Shown here: positions 43,330-52,675 of the stretch, piece after piece
How positions within the stretch are numbered: the stretch's first letter is position 1
How the letters are laid out: each line of letters starts with the position of its first letter
Assembly: GCF_047729875.1 (NCBI RefSeq)
Contig: NZ_CP159826.1
Coordinates: forward strand, 868,001-932,000
Length of the DNA: 64,000 bases
From: Marimicrobium sp913061115
GTDB taxonomy: Bacteria > Pseudomonadota > Gammaproteobacteria > Pseudomonadales > Halieaceae
Direction: 5' to 3'
Notes under the pieces: generated by a model
What the model was told of the DNA's origin: nothing
Database searches by the model: none
Seen by the model: the letters and a program-made list of their open reading frames with translations, nothing else
Translations under genes and position numbers: made by a program

Positions 43330-45576
43330 CTATCGGTTTTCATAGCGGTTTAAGTCAAACAGCCCCGCCTCAATAGGCTGATTTGCTTTGTACTGCGCGT
43401 TTAGCCGGTCGGACAACGGCCAAAACAGAGGAACGTTGGTACGACGGACGCCGTAGGCAGTGACCAGATCGACGTAGTCTGTCTCACTGCGCATTGACAT
43501 GATGGCTCGGACAAAATTTTCCAAGTCCTGGTCACGCAACTGGAAGAAGACGTTAGGGTAGGCGCCGATAAAGCCTTTGACTACGGTCAGGTAGTCTTCT
43601 TCCGGAATACGTCGTTTTTGTTCCTCAAAAATCTGTGCGTTGTTTGAATAACTATCGTTATGCAAGATGGTAAATACGCTTACACCATTATCTTCTCTTA
43701 ATACTTCCACAAAAGCGACTTCTGGCATCAGGCTGAATGGCTTGCCCTGCAGTGTCTGCAGCTTGGCGAAACGCGGATCAGCCGGCTGGTATCGTGCGGC
43801 CTCACCACCCGGTTGACGCTGTTGCAGCATGCTCAATAGTTCCTGCTTGGCGTTGTCAGTGTGGTACTGAATGTCGGTCTGCTGGCTATAAGCCACTGAT
43901 TCGGTCATGACATGATTCTTGGTGTCCTCAGTGGCTCCTCGATACCAGAAATTTCGGAGCGGCATGCGATCCTTTTCTGGCAGGAAAAATAGAAAGTTCT
44001 GTTCACCTTCCATGCGCAGGAAATCCATATAAAGACGGGTCTCAAGCTGGAGTGCCACGTTACCAAAAACGTCAAAGTCCGCGACGAGCAGATAGTGAAT
44101 ACGCTCCAGTAGGGAGTAGTTGATCACCCATGCTGTTTTGGGTTGCTGGCCTACGAAGCCTTTGACCACAGAAGCGCTGCTAATGTGTCTGAAGACTGTT
44201 AGGGCAGCATTGTCGTTGTCGCCATCACCATCCCATATCAGGTCTAGGTCGATTTTTGTGCCTTCAGTTCCGGCAGTGACACTGGCAATGAATTCCGTCT
44301 TGGCTTGCAGAAACTTCAATTGCTCCTTGGAATAATCGTGCCATTCAAGCAGAGATATTACCGCGCCTTGCCTATCCTTGGGCAGGCGCATGTTATTACT
44401 TTCACTAGCGAGAAATTCAGCCATTAAAAGACTGTTTTTACTGTCAGGGTCGAGAAAGACAATCCAGAAATGATCCTCGATCACATTTAATGCTACTTGG
44501 CCGCGACATACCGGCCCTTTGATGTATCCCATAATGGTGAACTGGGCTTCATCCAGCATAAACTTGTAACGGGCACTTTGCGGCAACTCTCGATAGGCGA
44601 TAAAGGGGTTGACGGCGACATCAATACCGTAAGGTGGCAGAGTAGTCACTTCGTAGTCCGGATCGAGAAATAGTGACTGCCAGCGCTGCATGCGCTGCGC
44701 GTTCAACGGGTAGGGCATATGCCGTTTGGCAAGTGCAACAGAACGCACTTGCTGCAATCGATAGTAGAATCTCGCTTCACCCGGACTATTATAGGGGCGC
44801 CTGGTAGCGATAATATCAATGGGCTGTCCTGTTGGTGTGCGCGAACGCACCAAGTTGTAATAGAGGCCCGTCGATTCAAGATCAGAAAAATACAGATCGC
44901 CTATGAACAGGTGCTCATACATATAGCGCGCCGTTAGGCGCTGTTTCAAGCTCTCACCGTTGAAAAATTCTTCCCAGCGTTGCACGGCATTTAATTCTGC
45001 TGCTGAGGGTGACATCATGGGTACACCTAATGCGCCATCGTTCAGCCACTGGGTGATGGTGGTATGTTCTTCCTCACTGAGTCCTGGTAGCCCATAGGGC
45101 ATGCCCCACAGTGGGTATTTATCGGCGAACGTATTGAAGTCTTCAGGCTTGGTGCACTGTTGCTTGCGATCCATTCCCAGTGTAATGCTATCTGGCAATT
45201 TTTTCCCATTAGGCAGCGGGTGTTGTTGTTTTAGTGCCAGCATGCGGGCGAGCAGGCCTTGGTCCGGCGTTTCCTCGTTTAATACAGGATAAAAACCTTT
45301 TTGACGCCACTGCTCAACCGTCTGAGCATCCTCAAACAAGCGAGTAGGAACAGCGTCGGTGATCCGGGTGCCGTCGTAGACTATTTCCTTACTCGCACCT
45401 CTTTGTACGCCGGCCCAGGCATCCATTTTTAGCTGGCAGGGAGCGTCGTAACACCCATGACACACCATACATCGCTGTTCTACGACGGATTTGACCTGAG
45501 GAGGGTAGTCGCTGTCTGCAAGTGTGCAAAAAGACAGTAAAAGCGCTACCAATGTGAGGGTGAATCTACGGATCAT
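43330..45576 (-). CDS. cti: fatty acid cis/trans isomerase
   Basis: 748 residues. Cti turns cis unsaturated membrane fatty acids into trans without shifting the double bond, an immediate defence against solvents and heat in Pseudomonas and Vibrio. An N-terminal signal peptide (FTLTLVALLLSFCTLA) and the haem c motif CMVCH (36-40), continuing GCYDAPCQL, are decisive. The rest has family blocks such as GMPYGLPGLSEEEH and the late RRIPEEDYLTVVKGFIGAYP. Periplasmic. Followed on the same strand by the split YeeE genes 25 bp away. Confidence 0.96.
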   Translation of the reverse strand: MIRRFTLTLVALLLSFCTLADSDYPPQVKSVVEQRCMVCHGCYDAPCQLKMDAWAGVQRGASKEIVYDGTRITDAVPTRLFEDAQTVEQWRQKGFYPVLNEETPDQGLLARMLALKQQHPLPNGKKLPDSITLGMDRKQQCTKPEDFNTFADKYPLWGMPYGLPGLSEEEHTTITQWLNDGALGVPMMSPSAAELNAVQRWEEFFNGESLKQRLTARYMYEHLFIGDLYFSDLESTGLYYNLVRSRTPTGQPIDIIATRRPYNSPGEARFYYRLQQVRSVALAKRHMPYPLNAQRMQRWQSLFLDPDYEVTTLPPYGIDVAVNPFIAYRELPQSARYKFMLDEAQFTIMGYIKGPVCRGQVALNVIEDHFWIVFLDPDSKNSLLMAEFLASESNNMRLPKDRQGAVISLLEWHDYSKEQLKFLQAKTEFIASVTAGTEGTKIDLDLIWDGDGDNDNAALTVFRHISSASVVKGFVGQQPKTAWVINYSLLERIHYLLVADFDVFGNVALQLETRLYMDFLRMEGEQNFLFFLPEKDRMPLRNFWYRGATEDTKNHVMTESVAYSQQTDIQYHTDNAKQELLSMLQQRQPGGEAARYQPADPRFAKLQTLQGKPFSLMPEVAFVEVLREDNGVSVFTILHNDSYSNNAQIFEEQKRRIPEEDYLTVVKGFIGAYPNVFFQLRDQDLENFVRAIMSMRSETDYVDLVTAYGVRRTNVPLFWPLSDRLNAQYKANQPIEAGLFDLNRYENR

Positions 45577-45766
45577 TCTGGTACCTATGTTTAGGCGCCT
45601 ATTAAAGACAATATTATCGATTAGAACAAGGGGCCGGTTGATTTGCTACGCTGTCTAGTCGGCATGTGGTCTTTGTGAGCCGTAGCCAGTGGTATCGAGT
45701 AACTCGCCGATGAGGGACTGCCGATATTGGTAGCCTGCTATAGGTGAGCACGAATAAGGCGTTTAC

Positions 45767-46987
45767 TCAGTAAGTGCCGACAATATTCTCCTGCACAAAG
45801 CGCTCAATCTCCGTGGGGCTATATCCCGCTTCATGCAGTACTTCCTTAGTATGCTCTCCCAAACGGGGAGGGTGGCGGTAGATGGCGGCAGGTGTTTCGG
45901 ATAAATGCCCTGGATAACGCACGTAACGCAGGGTTCCCGCCTCGGGGTGCTCGACGTCAAAAATAGTACGGTTGTGTTTGGCCTGTGGGTCCTCGGCAAA
46001 TTCGCGCACGGTCTTGACTGGACCGAAGGGTACGCCTGACGCATCCAGTTTTGATAGCAAGTCTTCGGTGGTAAACCGCTTCATCACTTCACCTATGGCA
46101 TCCAACCATGGCTCAAAATCACTAATACGTTCGCCGACGTTACGCATGCCTTCCCGTTCCAGCAGTTCAGTACACTCCAATGCGTTGCAAAAATTTTGGA
46201 AATGGTTGTCCTGCAGGGCCATCCCCACAACAAAGCCATCACTGGTTTCAAAGGTGCGCAGTACAGCGAGGGGGACAGGGTCCTGCATGTCGCTGGGCAT
46301 GAAACTATCCACCGGCATCATGTCTGCAAGGGAGTTGGCAGCCCAGGCATCAATCATCGGTACATCCACGCGTTGTCCCTTGCCCGTTCCGCCCGGACGA
46401 TCGCGCGCATAGAGGGCTGCTATGGCGACCCCGGCGGCCGTCGTCGCCGTTGTCTTGTCGACAATAGCCGATTGGATGAGTTGTGGTTTTCCGCCAAAAG
46501 GCATGCCCTGAATATGCATCATGCCGACCAGACCCTGTGCGAGCGGATCATAGGCGGGTTTGTGCGAATAAGGGCCGGTCGGGCCGAAGCCCGTAATGGA
46601 CACAAAAATTAATTTATCATTAATAAGACGTAAGTCTTCGTAGCCAATACCCAGGCGGTCAGGTACCCCGCCACGAAAGTTCTCAACCAATATATCCGCG
46701 CTCTCCACCAGTTTTTTAATAATGGCGATACCTTCAGGATTTTTAAGGTCCACAGTCAGGCTGCGCTTATTGCGATTCATCTGGGTATAGAAACCGGTGA
46801 GGCCGGCTTTCTGTGGTGGAGCCATCCAACGTGCAACCTCGCCGTGGGTCGGTTCGATCTTGATGACATCAGCACCCAGGTCGCCCAGTTGCTGGCTACA
46901 TAATGGCCCGGTAATCATCGAAGTGATGTCGATGACGCGAATGCCCCTTAAGGGACCTTGAGGTAAGTCTGACAGTTGCACGTCCAA
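45767..46987 (-). CDS. CaiB/BaiF family CoA transferase
   Basis: 406 residues. N-terminus GIRVIDITSMITGPLCSQQL, then LGADVIKIEPTHGE and NRNKRSLTVDLKNPEG. The predicted nucleophilic Asp is in VDVPMIDAWAANSL. Distinct in sequence from the CaiB gene at 18.8 kb, so not a recent duplicate. Single gene with about 170 bp on either side; substrate acid unknown. Confidence 0.92.
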   Translation of the reverse strand: MDVQLSDLPQGPLRGIRVIDITSMITGPLCSQQLGDLGADVIKIEPTHGEVARWMAPPQKAGLTGFYTQMNRNKRSLTVDLKNPEGIAIIKKLVESADILVENFRGGVPDRLGIGYEDLRLINDKLIFVSITGFGPTGPYSHKPAYDPLAQGLVGMMHIQGMPFGGKPQLIQSAIVDKTTATTAAGVAIAALYARDRPGGTGKGQRVDVPMIDAWAANSLADMMPVDSFMPSDMQDPVPLAVLRTFETSDGFVVGMALQDNHFQNFCNALECTELLEREGMRNVGERISDFEPWLDAIGEVMKRFTTEDLLSKLDASGVPFGPVKTVREFAEDPQAKHNRTIFDVEHPEAGTLRYVRYPGHLSETPAAIYRHPPRLGEHTKEVLHEAGYSPTEIERFVQENIVGTY

Positions 46988-47159
46988 TGAAATTCTCCTG
47001 TTGTATTTCTATTATGGGCTCATTCTACACGTCGTCGAGCGATGCAGCGACGTTCTCGGCCTATTCGGCCACGCCGGGTTGATCGAATATTGAATCGACA
47101 GAAATGGGCCAGCACGAGACACGTTGCTATCGGGTGTCAGTGGACCAGCGTGCATAATA

Positions 47160-48377
47160 TTATGCCGATGCCTCTTCCAGATTTAGAGGACAGTAGATAC
47201 CACCAGGTGCCTCGATCAGGATGGCACAGCGGTTGCAATGAATGCAGCCGTTTTGATAGTTGCGGTCAGCCATCGCATGGTTGACGAAGGCAGGGTCTTT
47301 GATCAGAGGGCGGCCCAGCTGAATGAAATCAAACCCTTCACCCATGACTTTCTCTATACTGGCGACATCGGTACAGCCCCCTATGTAAACCATCTGACAG
47401 TTGACGCGATCACGCACTCGCTTGGCGTCGTCAAGAAAGTATAACTCTTCATAGGGATAGTGGTTGAACATCCTAGAGCCCACAAGCTTCAGCCCCAGTT
47501 TCATAATCGGATTTTTCTCTACCTCGATCAAACCCTTCTCTAATGTGTCACCCCGAAAATAGAGCATGGGATTAAAACTGCTGGTGCCGCCGGAACAAAT
47601 CAGGGCGTCAATTCCGCTCGCGTCTAGCATCGCGGCAACCTCTATGGCCTCATCGATGTGCAAACCATCCTTGATGCCATCTGTAAGGCCTATTTTACCA
47701 AGAATAGGAAAGTCATCCCCAACGGCCCTGCGCACCGCGTCCATCACACGCAGGGGAAGCCGCATACGGTTGGCCAAACTGCCGCCATAGTTGTCGGTGC
47801 GTCGGTTGGTTTTGGGGCTAATGAACTGGCTAATGCCATAGCCGTGGCTGAAATGAATTTCTACCGCATCGAAACCGGTTGCTTTCATTAGTGCGGCTGC
47901 ATCGGAATAGGTCTGCACTAGGTAATCAATGTCGCCGACTGACATCGCACCCGCGAACGGCATACCAGATGCCGCGCCTAGCATATTGAATTGGCGGGAG
48001 GGTCCTAGCGGGCGCTTCAGGCGCTGCATTTTTCGATTTTTAGAAAAGTTTCCGCAGTGAGTCATTTGGCCTGAAATAGCGGCATCAGGCGCCGTTTTTT
48101 TAAGTTCACTGTTCATATGGGTAAGGCGATCGCGGATACCCTCATGAATCCACATCATCTGATCGTTGATGCGGCCGTCTGCTTCAGTGGTGCAGTAGCC
48201 GATAGTTGTCATAGCGGTGCCGCCCGCAACAATGCCCTTGTGAAAGTTCAGCAGTAACTCACCGGGTATACCATCTGGAGTTTTACCCTCGTAGGTGGCA
48301 GCCTTGAGGATGCGATTCTTCAGCGGCAGTTTGCCGAGCATCGCGGGGGAGAAGGCTTTGTGCAGGCTATCGCTCAT
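47160..48377 (-). CDS. NADH:flavin oxidoreductase (Old Yellow Enzyme family)
   Basis: 405 residues, a single TIM-barrel FMN enzyme without the FeS/FAD extension of the 16.5-kb gene. Features: LPLKNRILKAATYEGKTPDG, AVEIHFSHGYGISQFISPKT, NRRTDNYGGSLANRMR and the late FIQLGRPLIKDP. A CNRC pair near the end (GCIHCNRCAI) resembles the cluster-binding Cys of the bigger enzymes. It reduces activated alkenes such as enones. Neighbours suggest a role in cyclic or terpenoid compound catabolism. Confidence 0.9.
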   Translation of the reverse strand: MSDSLHKAFSPAMLGKLPLKNRILKAATYEGKTPDGIPGELLLNFHKGIVAGGTAMTTIGYCTTEADGRINDQMMWIHEGIRDRLTHMNSELKKTAPDAAISGQMTHCGNFSKNRKMQRLKRPLGPSRQFNMLGAASGMPFAGAMSVGDIDYLVQTYSDAAALMKATGFDAVEIHFSHGYGISQFISPKTNRRTDNYGGSLANRMRLPLRVMDAVRRAVGDDFPILGKIGLTDGIKDGLHIDEAIEVAAMLDASGIDALICSGGTSSFNPMLYFRGDTLEKGLIEVEKNPIMKLGLKLVGSRMFNHYPYEELYFLDDAKRVRDRVNCQMVYIGGCTDVASIEKVMGEGFDFIQLGRPLIKDPAFVNHAMADRNYQNGCIHCNRCAILIEAPGGIYCPLNLEEASA

Positions 48378-48459
48378 GACGTACCCTTAAGCTGGATTTA
48401 CACGTGATACGCCATATCCTATGGAGTATGGTTATAGATATCAATGATAGGGTGGTTCA

Positions 48460-48756
48460 GTGTCGGATACCAATCGGGGTAGTAAGCCTCGAATGCAGCT
48501 GAGCGCAGAACGAGATCATGCCAAGCGGGAGACTGAACGTATGATAGTGACGCTGCTCTCAGATATGCTTATTCGTCAATTTGTGCAGACAATCTATGAT
48601 GCGAGAGTCTGTTTCTTCGAGAGTTTTCCACTTCACCCCGATGGCTCGCTTCGTGATGAGTTGACGTTTGACGAGACACACCTCGCAGGTTCAGGTTATC
48701 GGCTTTGGCAGTCGCTACTGGAACCAACGGTGTCACGCTATAGCCAGAAACCATAA
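48460..48756 (+). pseudogene. possible remnant of an SGNH hydrolase (C-terminal piece)
   Basis: A 98-codon frame starting at GTG. The last 50 residues (FFESFPLHPDGSLRDELTFD, then ETHLAGSGYRLWQSLLEP) closely follow the C-terminal block V of GDSL/SGNH esterases, including the catalytic Asp-x-x-His pair. Blocks I to III with the nucleophilic Ser are missing, and the N-terminal 40 residues are unlike the family. I read it as a decayed or truncated gene, though a short independent protein is possible. Confidence 0.45.
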
Positions 48757-48776
48757 TCAATTGGCTAAAATTTTTT

Positions 48777-49631
48777 TCAGGTATTCCCGCCCTTGTGTAG
48801 CCGTTGAAAAACTATATCCACGGTGACTGGAAAGTGATCCAGACGTGCCGCACGTTCCTTTCCCTCCCGAGTGGCACGAAAGAGGTGGGGAGTCATGCTG
48901 AGCAGTTGATGGATTTGTAGCTGGCTCAAAGGGTCAGTTTGAAACTGTAATGTTGACGTTTCCCCTTCCGAGAAACCCGCTGCGCAGGCCTGGGTCAACA
49001 TCGTTGATTCGGAGCGTCTGACTTCCGGGTAGATAATTTTGCGTAGCTCGATGAGATGTTGTGGCCCCGCATCGACCATCAGTAAGGTCCCCTCTTTCTT
49101 CAGTACGGATCGAAAAGAGTTGAACACGGGGAATCCAAATAAGCTAAGCAGACAATCGACACTGTGTGGTGCCAGAGGAATGTTGCGATTGCTGGCGACC
49201 AGCCAAGTGGCAGCAAGTCGGCGTGTTGCGGCCTGTACTGCCCATTTGGAGATATCAAAGCCAATAATTGAAGGCCTACAATGACTGGAGGATGCGATCT
49301 GGGTCGCCAGTTGTTCTAGATAATATCCCTCACCGCAGCCTGCATCTACAATGGTCGAGTCCGCATTGATCTGCGGTTTGATGAGGCTTGCCAGCTTATC
49401 GGCCACCGGTTGATAGTGGCCGTCGCTGAGAAAATCACGTCGTGCTGTCACCATCTCTTTACCGTCACCGGGATTTCGACTACGTTTATCCGCAGCGCCA
49501 AGAAGATTGACATAGCCCTGCCTGGCGATATCAAAAGCATGCCCGCCCTCGCAGCGCAGACAATCTGCATCAAGCTGTAAAGCGTGCTGGTCTAGCGGAC
49601 ATTTCAGCAGGTTATTGTGAAGAAACTTCAT
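48777..49631 (-). CDS. rlmA: 23S rRNA (guanine-N1)-methyltransferase, RlmA family
   Basis: 284 residues. An N-terminal zinc finger (C11, C24, C27, H31) is followed by FDIARQGYVNLLGAADKRSR and GDGKEMVTARRDFLSDGHY, the family signature. The SAM fold has IVDAGCGEGYYLEQLA. It methylates G745/G748 of 23S rRNA. Housekeeping gene in an otherwise accessory region. Confidence 0.93.
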   Translation of the reverse strand: MKFLHNNLLKCPLDQHALQLDADCLRCEGGHAFDIARQGYVNLLGAADKRSRNPGDGKEMVTARRDFLSDGHYQPVADKLASLIKPQINADSTIVDAGCGEGYYLEQLATQIASSSHCRPSIIGFDISKWAVQAATRRLAATWLVASNRNIPLAPHSVDCLLSLFGFPVFNSFRSVLKKEGTLLMVDAGPQHLIELRKIIYPEVRRSESTMLTQACAAGFSEGETSTLQFQTDPLSQLQIHQLLSMTPHLFRATREGKERAARLDHFPVTVDIVFQRLHKGGNT

Positions 49632-49680
49632 TTGAATAGTGTACTCACTGTGAATGAGTGCTTGTGGCTGCAGCGCCCAT

Positions 49681-50451
49681 TCATTGAAGTTGTACTGAAA
49701 AATAAGCCAAAATATCGTTTAAGGCCTCACGAGTAGGATGGCCGCTCTCATTCACAAAATCGAGCGTAAGCACCGAATGACCTTTTCCCGGCAGAGTATG
49801 GGTGATAACACGTGTTGCGTCAGGGTCGTTAAATGCGTTTTCAATGGCATGATATTTTTCAGCAGTGCACATAGGGTCTTCGGCAAACCGGTAGGCGTGT
49901 ATCGGGGCGGTGTTGTCGATACGTTGTCGAATGGTAGTAATGTCTTCGTCTGACATGTGCAACTGCGTGGGTTTTAGTAACGGCATCGATGGCTGGGAAC
50001 TGACAGCGGCCAGCACACTGTCATCGCCCATCAATGAGATCGCAAAATTGCCCGTGAGGCACATACCGATAACGCCGACACCCTTTGTTTGGCTCTGCGC
50101 TTTAACATCGCGACATAGCGCTTTTAGCCAGTCCACAATCGGGCTTGAGCCATTCGCCTCAAACAAGCTGAATTCCTTGCGCATACAGAACACGCGCACT
50201 AGGTTGCCGCCGATACTGACTTTCTCCAGTGGGCCAAATAGGTGCGGTAGTATCACCTCGAAGCCGTGTTCAACAAATTCATCTGCCAGCCGCATTGTTT
50301 CAGGTCCGATGCCGGGTAGCTCCTGAATGATTATTATCGGTGCACCGCGACCACGGCGATAGACATCATGGCTGATGGTTTGTCCGGTACTGCATGTGGC
50401 ACTAAAGGAAGCTGAGTCGTAGTCGGTAATGGGTGTAGCAGAATGATTCAT
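49681..50451 (-). CDS. dienelactone hydrolase family protein
   Basis: 256 residues with an alpha/beta-hydrolase fold. The nucleophile elbow is GMCLTG (Cys nucleophile as in dienelactone hydrolase), the oxyanion region IIIIQELPGIGPETMRLAD, and a late His in LPGKGHSVLTLDF. It could hydrolyse dienelactones from aromatic ring cleavage or other lactones/esters. Same strand as the LLM/sulfotransferase operon and 76 bp downstream of it, so it might be its last member. Confidence 0.87.
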   Translation of the reverse strand: MNHSATPITDYDSASFSATCSTGQTISHDVYRRGRGAPIIIIQELPGIGPETMRLADEFVEHGFEVILPHLFGPLEKVSIGGNLVRVFCMRKEFSLFEANGSSPIVDWLKALCRDVKAQSQTKGVGVIGMCLTGNFAISLMGDDSVLAAVSSQPSMPLLKPTQLHMSDEDITTIRQRIDNTAPIHAYRFAEDPMCTAEKYHAIENAFNDPDATRVITHTLPGKGHSVLTLDFVNESGHPTREALNDILAYFSVQLQ

Positions 50452-50527
50452 GGTTTATACCCAGTGAAGCGACTTTTCATACGTCGAACGCAGCGTACGT
50501 CACTGTAACACCCGTTCGCACTTAAAA

Positions 50528-51397
50528 TCAGAAATGGCGCACGATACTTTCCGCATAGGTCTCCATGAACTGTTTCTTCTCATCAACGGTAGAGTGTTTT
50601 TTGCCCAGCGCATACTGGAACGGTGGCGCTACGGTACTTTCGAGTCCGTCATCGGCCAATCGTTGATAGAGTTTCAGGCTGGGGGCGGCGCTGATCCCAA
50701 GCATGGCTTCAAAAGGTAGGTGGTCTCGTCCATATTCTTGACGCAGTTCATTCAGCCGTCGTAATAGCGGGCCGACGTCCTCAGGGGTCGTGCCTGCACC
50801 TATGTAGCCGCCTCCAACGCGCGCCGCGCGCCGCAGTGCGATTTCGCTGGAACCTCCCACATAGATCGGAGGGTGCGTACTGGGTGCAGGGCTTAATTGT
50901 ACTCGCGGAAAGTCAAAATGAGCGCCGTGATATTCAACCATTTGGCCACTCCAAAGGGTTTGCAGCACCTCAATAATTTCATCGGTAATCTTCCCGCGCT
51001 GGTGAAAATCAACGCCATAGATATCAAACTCTTCCTTCATCCAGCCAATTCCCACGCCCAAGATAAAACGGTTGTCACTGAGTATCGCAAGGGTAGCACT
51101 CGCTCGCGCAACTTCATGGGGATTGCGCAGCGGTAAAACGTAGACCCCGCAGGTAAAAAGGAGTTTGCTCGTTACCGCGGCCATGGCCGCGAAAATAGCC
51201 GTTTGGTCGGGGTATTCGTCATCGGGTTGCATCGGCGGCACACCGCTTTCAGAATAGGGATAGTTCGGAACGATGGACTCAGGGTAGACGGCGTGATCCC
51301 CACTCATGAGTCCATGAAAGCCCATCTCCTCTGCAAAGCGGGCAATTTCAGTCAGTTGTTCAGTTTCGGCCCAGGTAATAGCTTGCCAGAATTTCAT
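50528..51397 (-). CDS. LLM-class F420-dependent-type oxidoreductase
   Basis: 289 residues. Luciferase-like barrel with FAEEMGFHGLMSGDHAVYP near the start, LILTCGVYVLPLRNPHEVAR-type strand in the middle, FILGVGIGWMKEEFDIYGVD, and HPPIYVGGSSEIALRRAA in the second half. This is the TIGR03619-like group predicted to use F420, though FMN use is common in proteobacteria. Oxidation or mono-oxygenation of an alcohol or ketone is likely. Fourth gene of the sulfotransferase operon, 38 bp after the preceding gene. Confidence 0.88.
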   Translation of the reverse strand: MKFWQAITWAETEQLTEIARFAEEMGFHGLMSGDHAVYPESIVPNYPYSESGVPPMQPDDEYPDQTAIFAAMAAVTSKLLFTCGVYVLPLRNPHEVARASATLAILSDNRFILGVGIGWMKEEFDIYGVDFHQRGKITDEIIEVLQTLWSGQMVEYHGAHFDFPRVQLSPAPSTHPPIYVGGSSEIALRRAARVGGGYIGAGTTPEDVGPLLRRLNELRQEYGRDHLPFEAMLGISAAPSLKLYQRLADDGLESTVAPPFQYALGKKHSTVDEKKQFMETYAESIVRHF

Positions 51398-51435
51398 ATC
51401 GGTTCCGTCACATATCGTACAGTGAAACTGTCGTT

Positions 51436-52674
51436 TTAAATGGACTCTCGCGGGACGTCGAAATACGCTTCGTACTCCGTAAACAGTGCACGCAGTTCGT
51501 CCTCCTCCATGCCCGTATTGGCTAGACTGTATAAATGCTTGCCGTGTTTGTCTGCAGGGTTGTTATCGAGAAAAGATTGCATTGCCGTGGCAGCTTTGTC
51601 AGACAGCTCTATATCGAAGTGTTCGTAGGCACGACGAACGGTGCCCACTTGGTCTGCCATAAAATCGCGGAAGTACAGGTCGACAACCTGACTTTCGGGA
51701 AGTTGTCCTGATTTTCGATAGGCGACGGTATTGTTGTAACCCTGCGATAAAGCTTTGGCATAGTAGGCGGTCACCTTGCTCAGGTCGGTGCGGTCACTGG
51801 ACAGGGTATGCAAAGTCGCTGCCAGATTGCTCATGGAAATAACAGTTTTCACTGGATCGCGATGCGTTTGCACAAACAGTGCATCGGGATATTCGCGATG
51901 AATGTGTTGTAGATGCCATAAATGTTGGGGAGACTTGAGAGCCCAGCGTTTTCCCGGTGCTTTCCACTGCAGGACCTGCAGGAAGCGCCGATGCCATTTC
52001 AGCGCTGACCGCATATCGCATTCCATGACCCAGCGGTCATACGTGGGCACGTAAAACTGCACAAGATAAATCATTGAGGTGAAATCATGACTGGTCATAG
52101 TGACACATTCTTGAGCCCGTTCGGCGCCCATGGGATGCATTGTTTTAAATTGTGGCAGGAGTTGGTCAACCCTTTTCAGATCCTGCTCTGCCAATGCGAT
52201 GCGCGGATCACTGCCATAAGTTGCCGTTTCCGGCGGCGGCAGCGGTCGAGCCGTTTCCCAGGTAAGGGGCACACGGTTGTCTGGGTCCATCACCAGCAAA
52301 TCATGAAAAATCGTAGTGCCAGAACGTGGCGGGCCGACCACGAATATCGGCCGTTCTATGCGCTGCTCCTCAATCTCAGGCTGTTGTTTCAACAGTGCGA
52401 CAAAATTCAGCCTGTTCTCCAGTGTGCGTACCAGATCAGACTTGGCGATGATACGACCGAGTAGCGAAAGGTTAGCCTCCTTTTCTAGCCCTTCCAGAAG
52501 CAGTGCCAGTGGCTGCCTAAAATCATTCTCCCCAAAATCACTGAGTCCAGTATTGTCTGTGGCGGTCTGCAGCAGTTTATTGAGGCTCAGATTGAGGGGT
52601 TGAACGCCAATGCCATTGACGCTGCGCCCGACCATATTGAGAAATCGTACAGGCAAGGGCATTGCTGTTTTCAT
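51436..52674 (-). CDS. sulfotransferase family protein (PF13469 type)
   Basis: 412 residues. The PAPS 5'-phosphosulfate loop is VVGPPRSGTTIFHDLL (about 113-128). The 3'-phosphate region is in LKSPQHLWHLQHI followed by THRDPVKTVISMSNL. The N-terminal helical part has TGLSDFGENDFRQPL, shared with the second sulfotransferase (TGLTDFGGDSFLEPM), so the two are paralogues. These long marine/mycobacterial-type enzymes are predicted to transfer sulfate to a hydroxyl on a lipid, sterol or polyketide. One base separates it from the DUF1214 gene. Confidence 0.9.
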   Translation of the reverse strand: MKTAMPLPVRFLNMVGRSVNGIGVQPLNLSLNKLLQTATDNTGLSDFGENDFRQPLALLLEGLEKEANLSLLGRIIAKSDLVRTLENRLNFVALLKQQPEIEEQRIERPIFVVGPPRSGTTIFHDLLVMDPDNRVPLTWETARPLPPPETATYGSDPRIALAEQDLKRVDQLLPQFKTMHPMGAERAQECVTMTSHDFTSMIYLVQFYVPTYDRWVMECDMRSALKWHRRFLQVLQWKAPGKRWALKSPQHLWHLQHIHREYPDALFVQTHRDPVKTVISMSNLAATLHTLSSDRTDLSKVTAYYAKALSQGYNNTVAYRKSGQLPESQVVDLYFRDFMADQVGTVRRAYEHFDIELSDKAATAMQSFLDNNPADKHGKHLYSLANTGMEEDELRALFTEYEAYFDVPRESI

Positions 52675-52675
52675 T

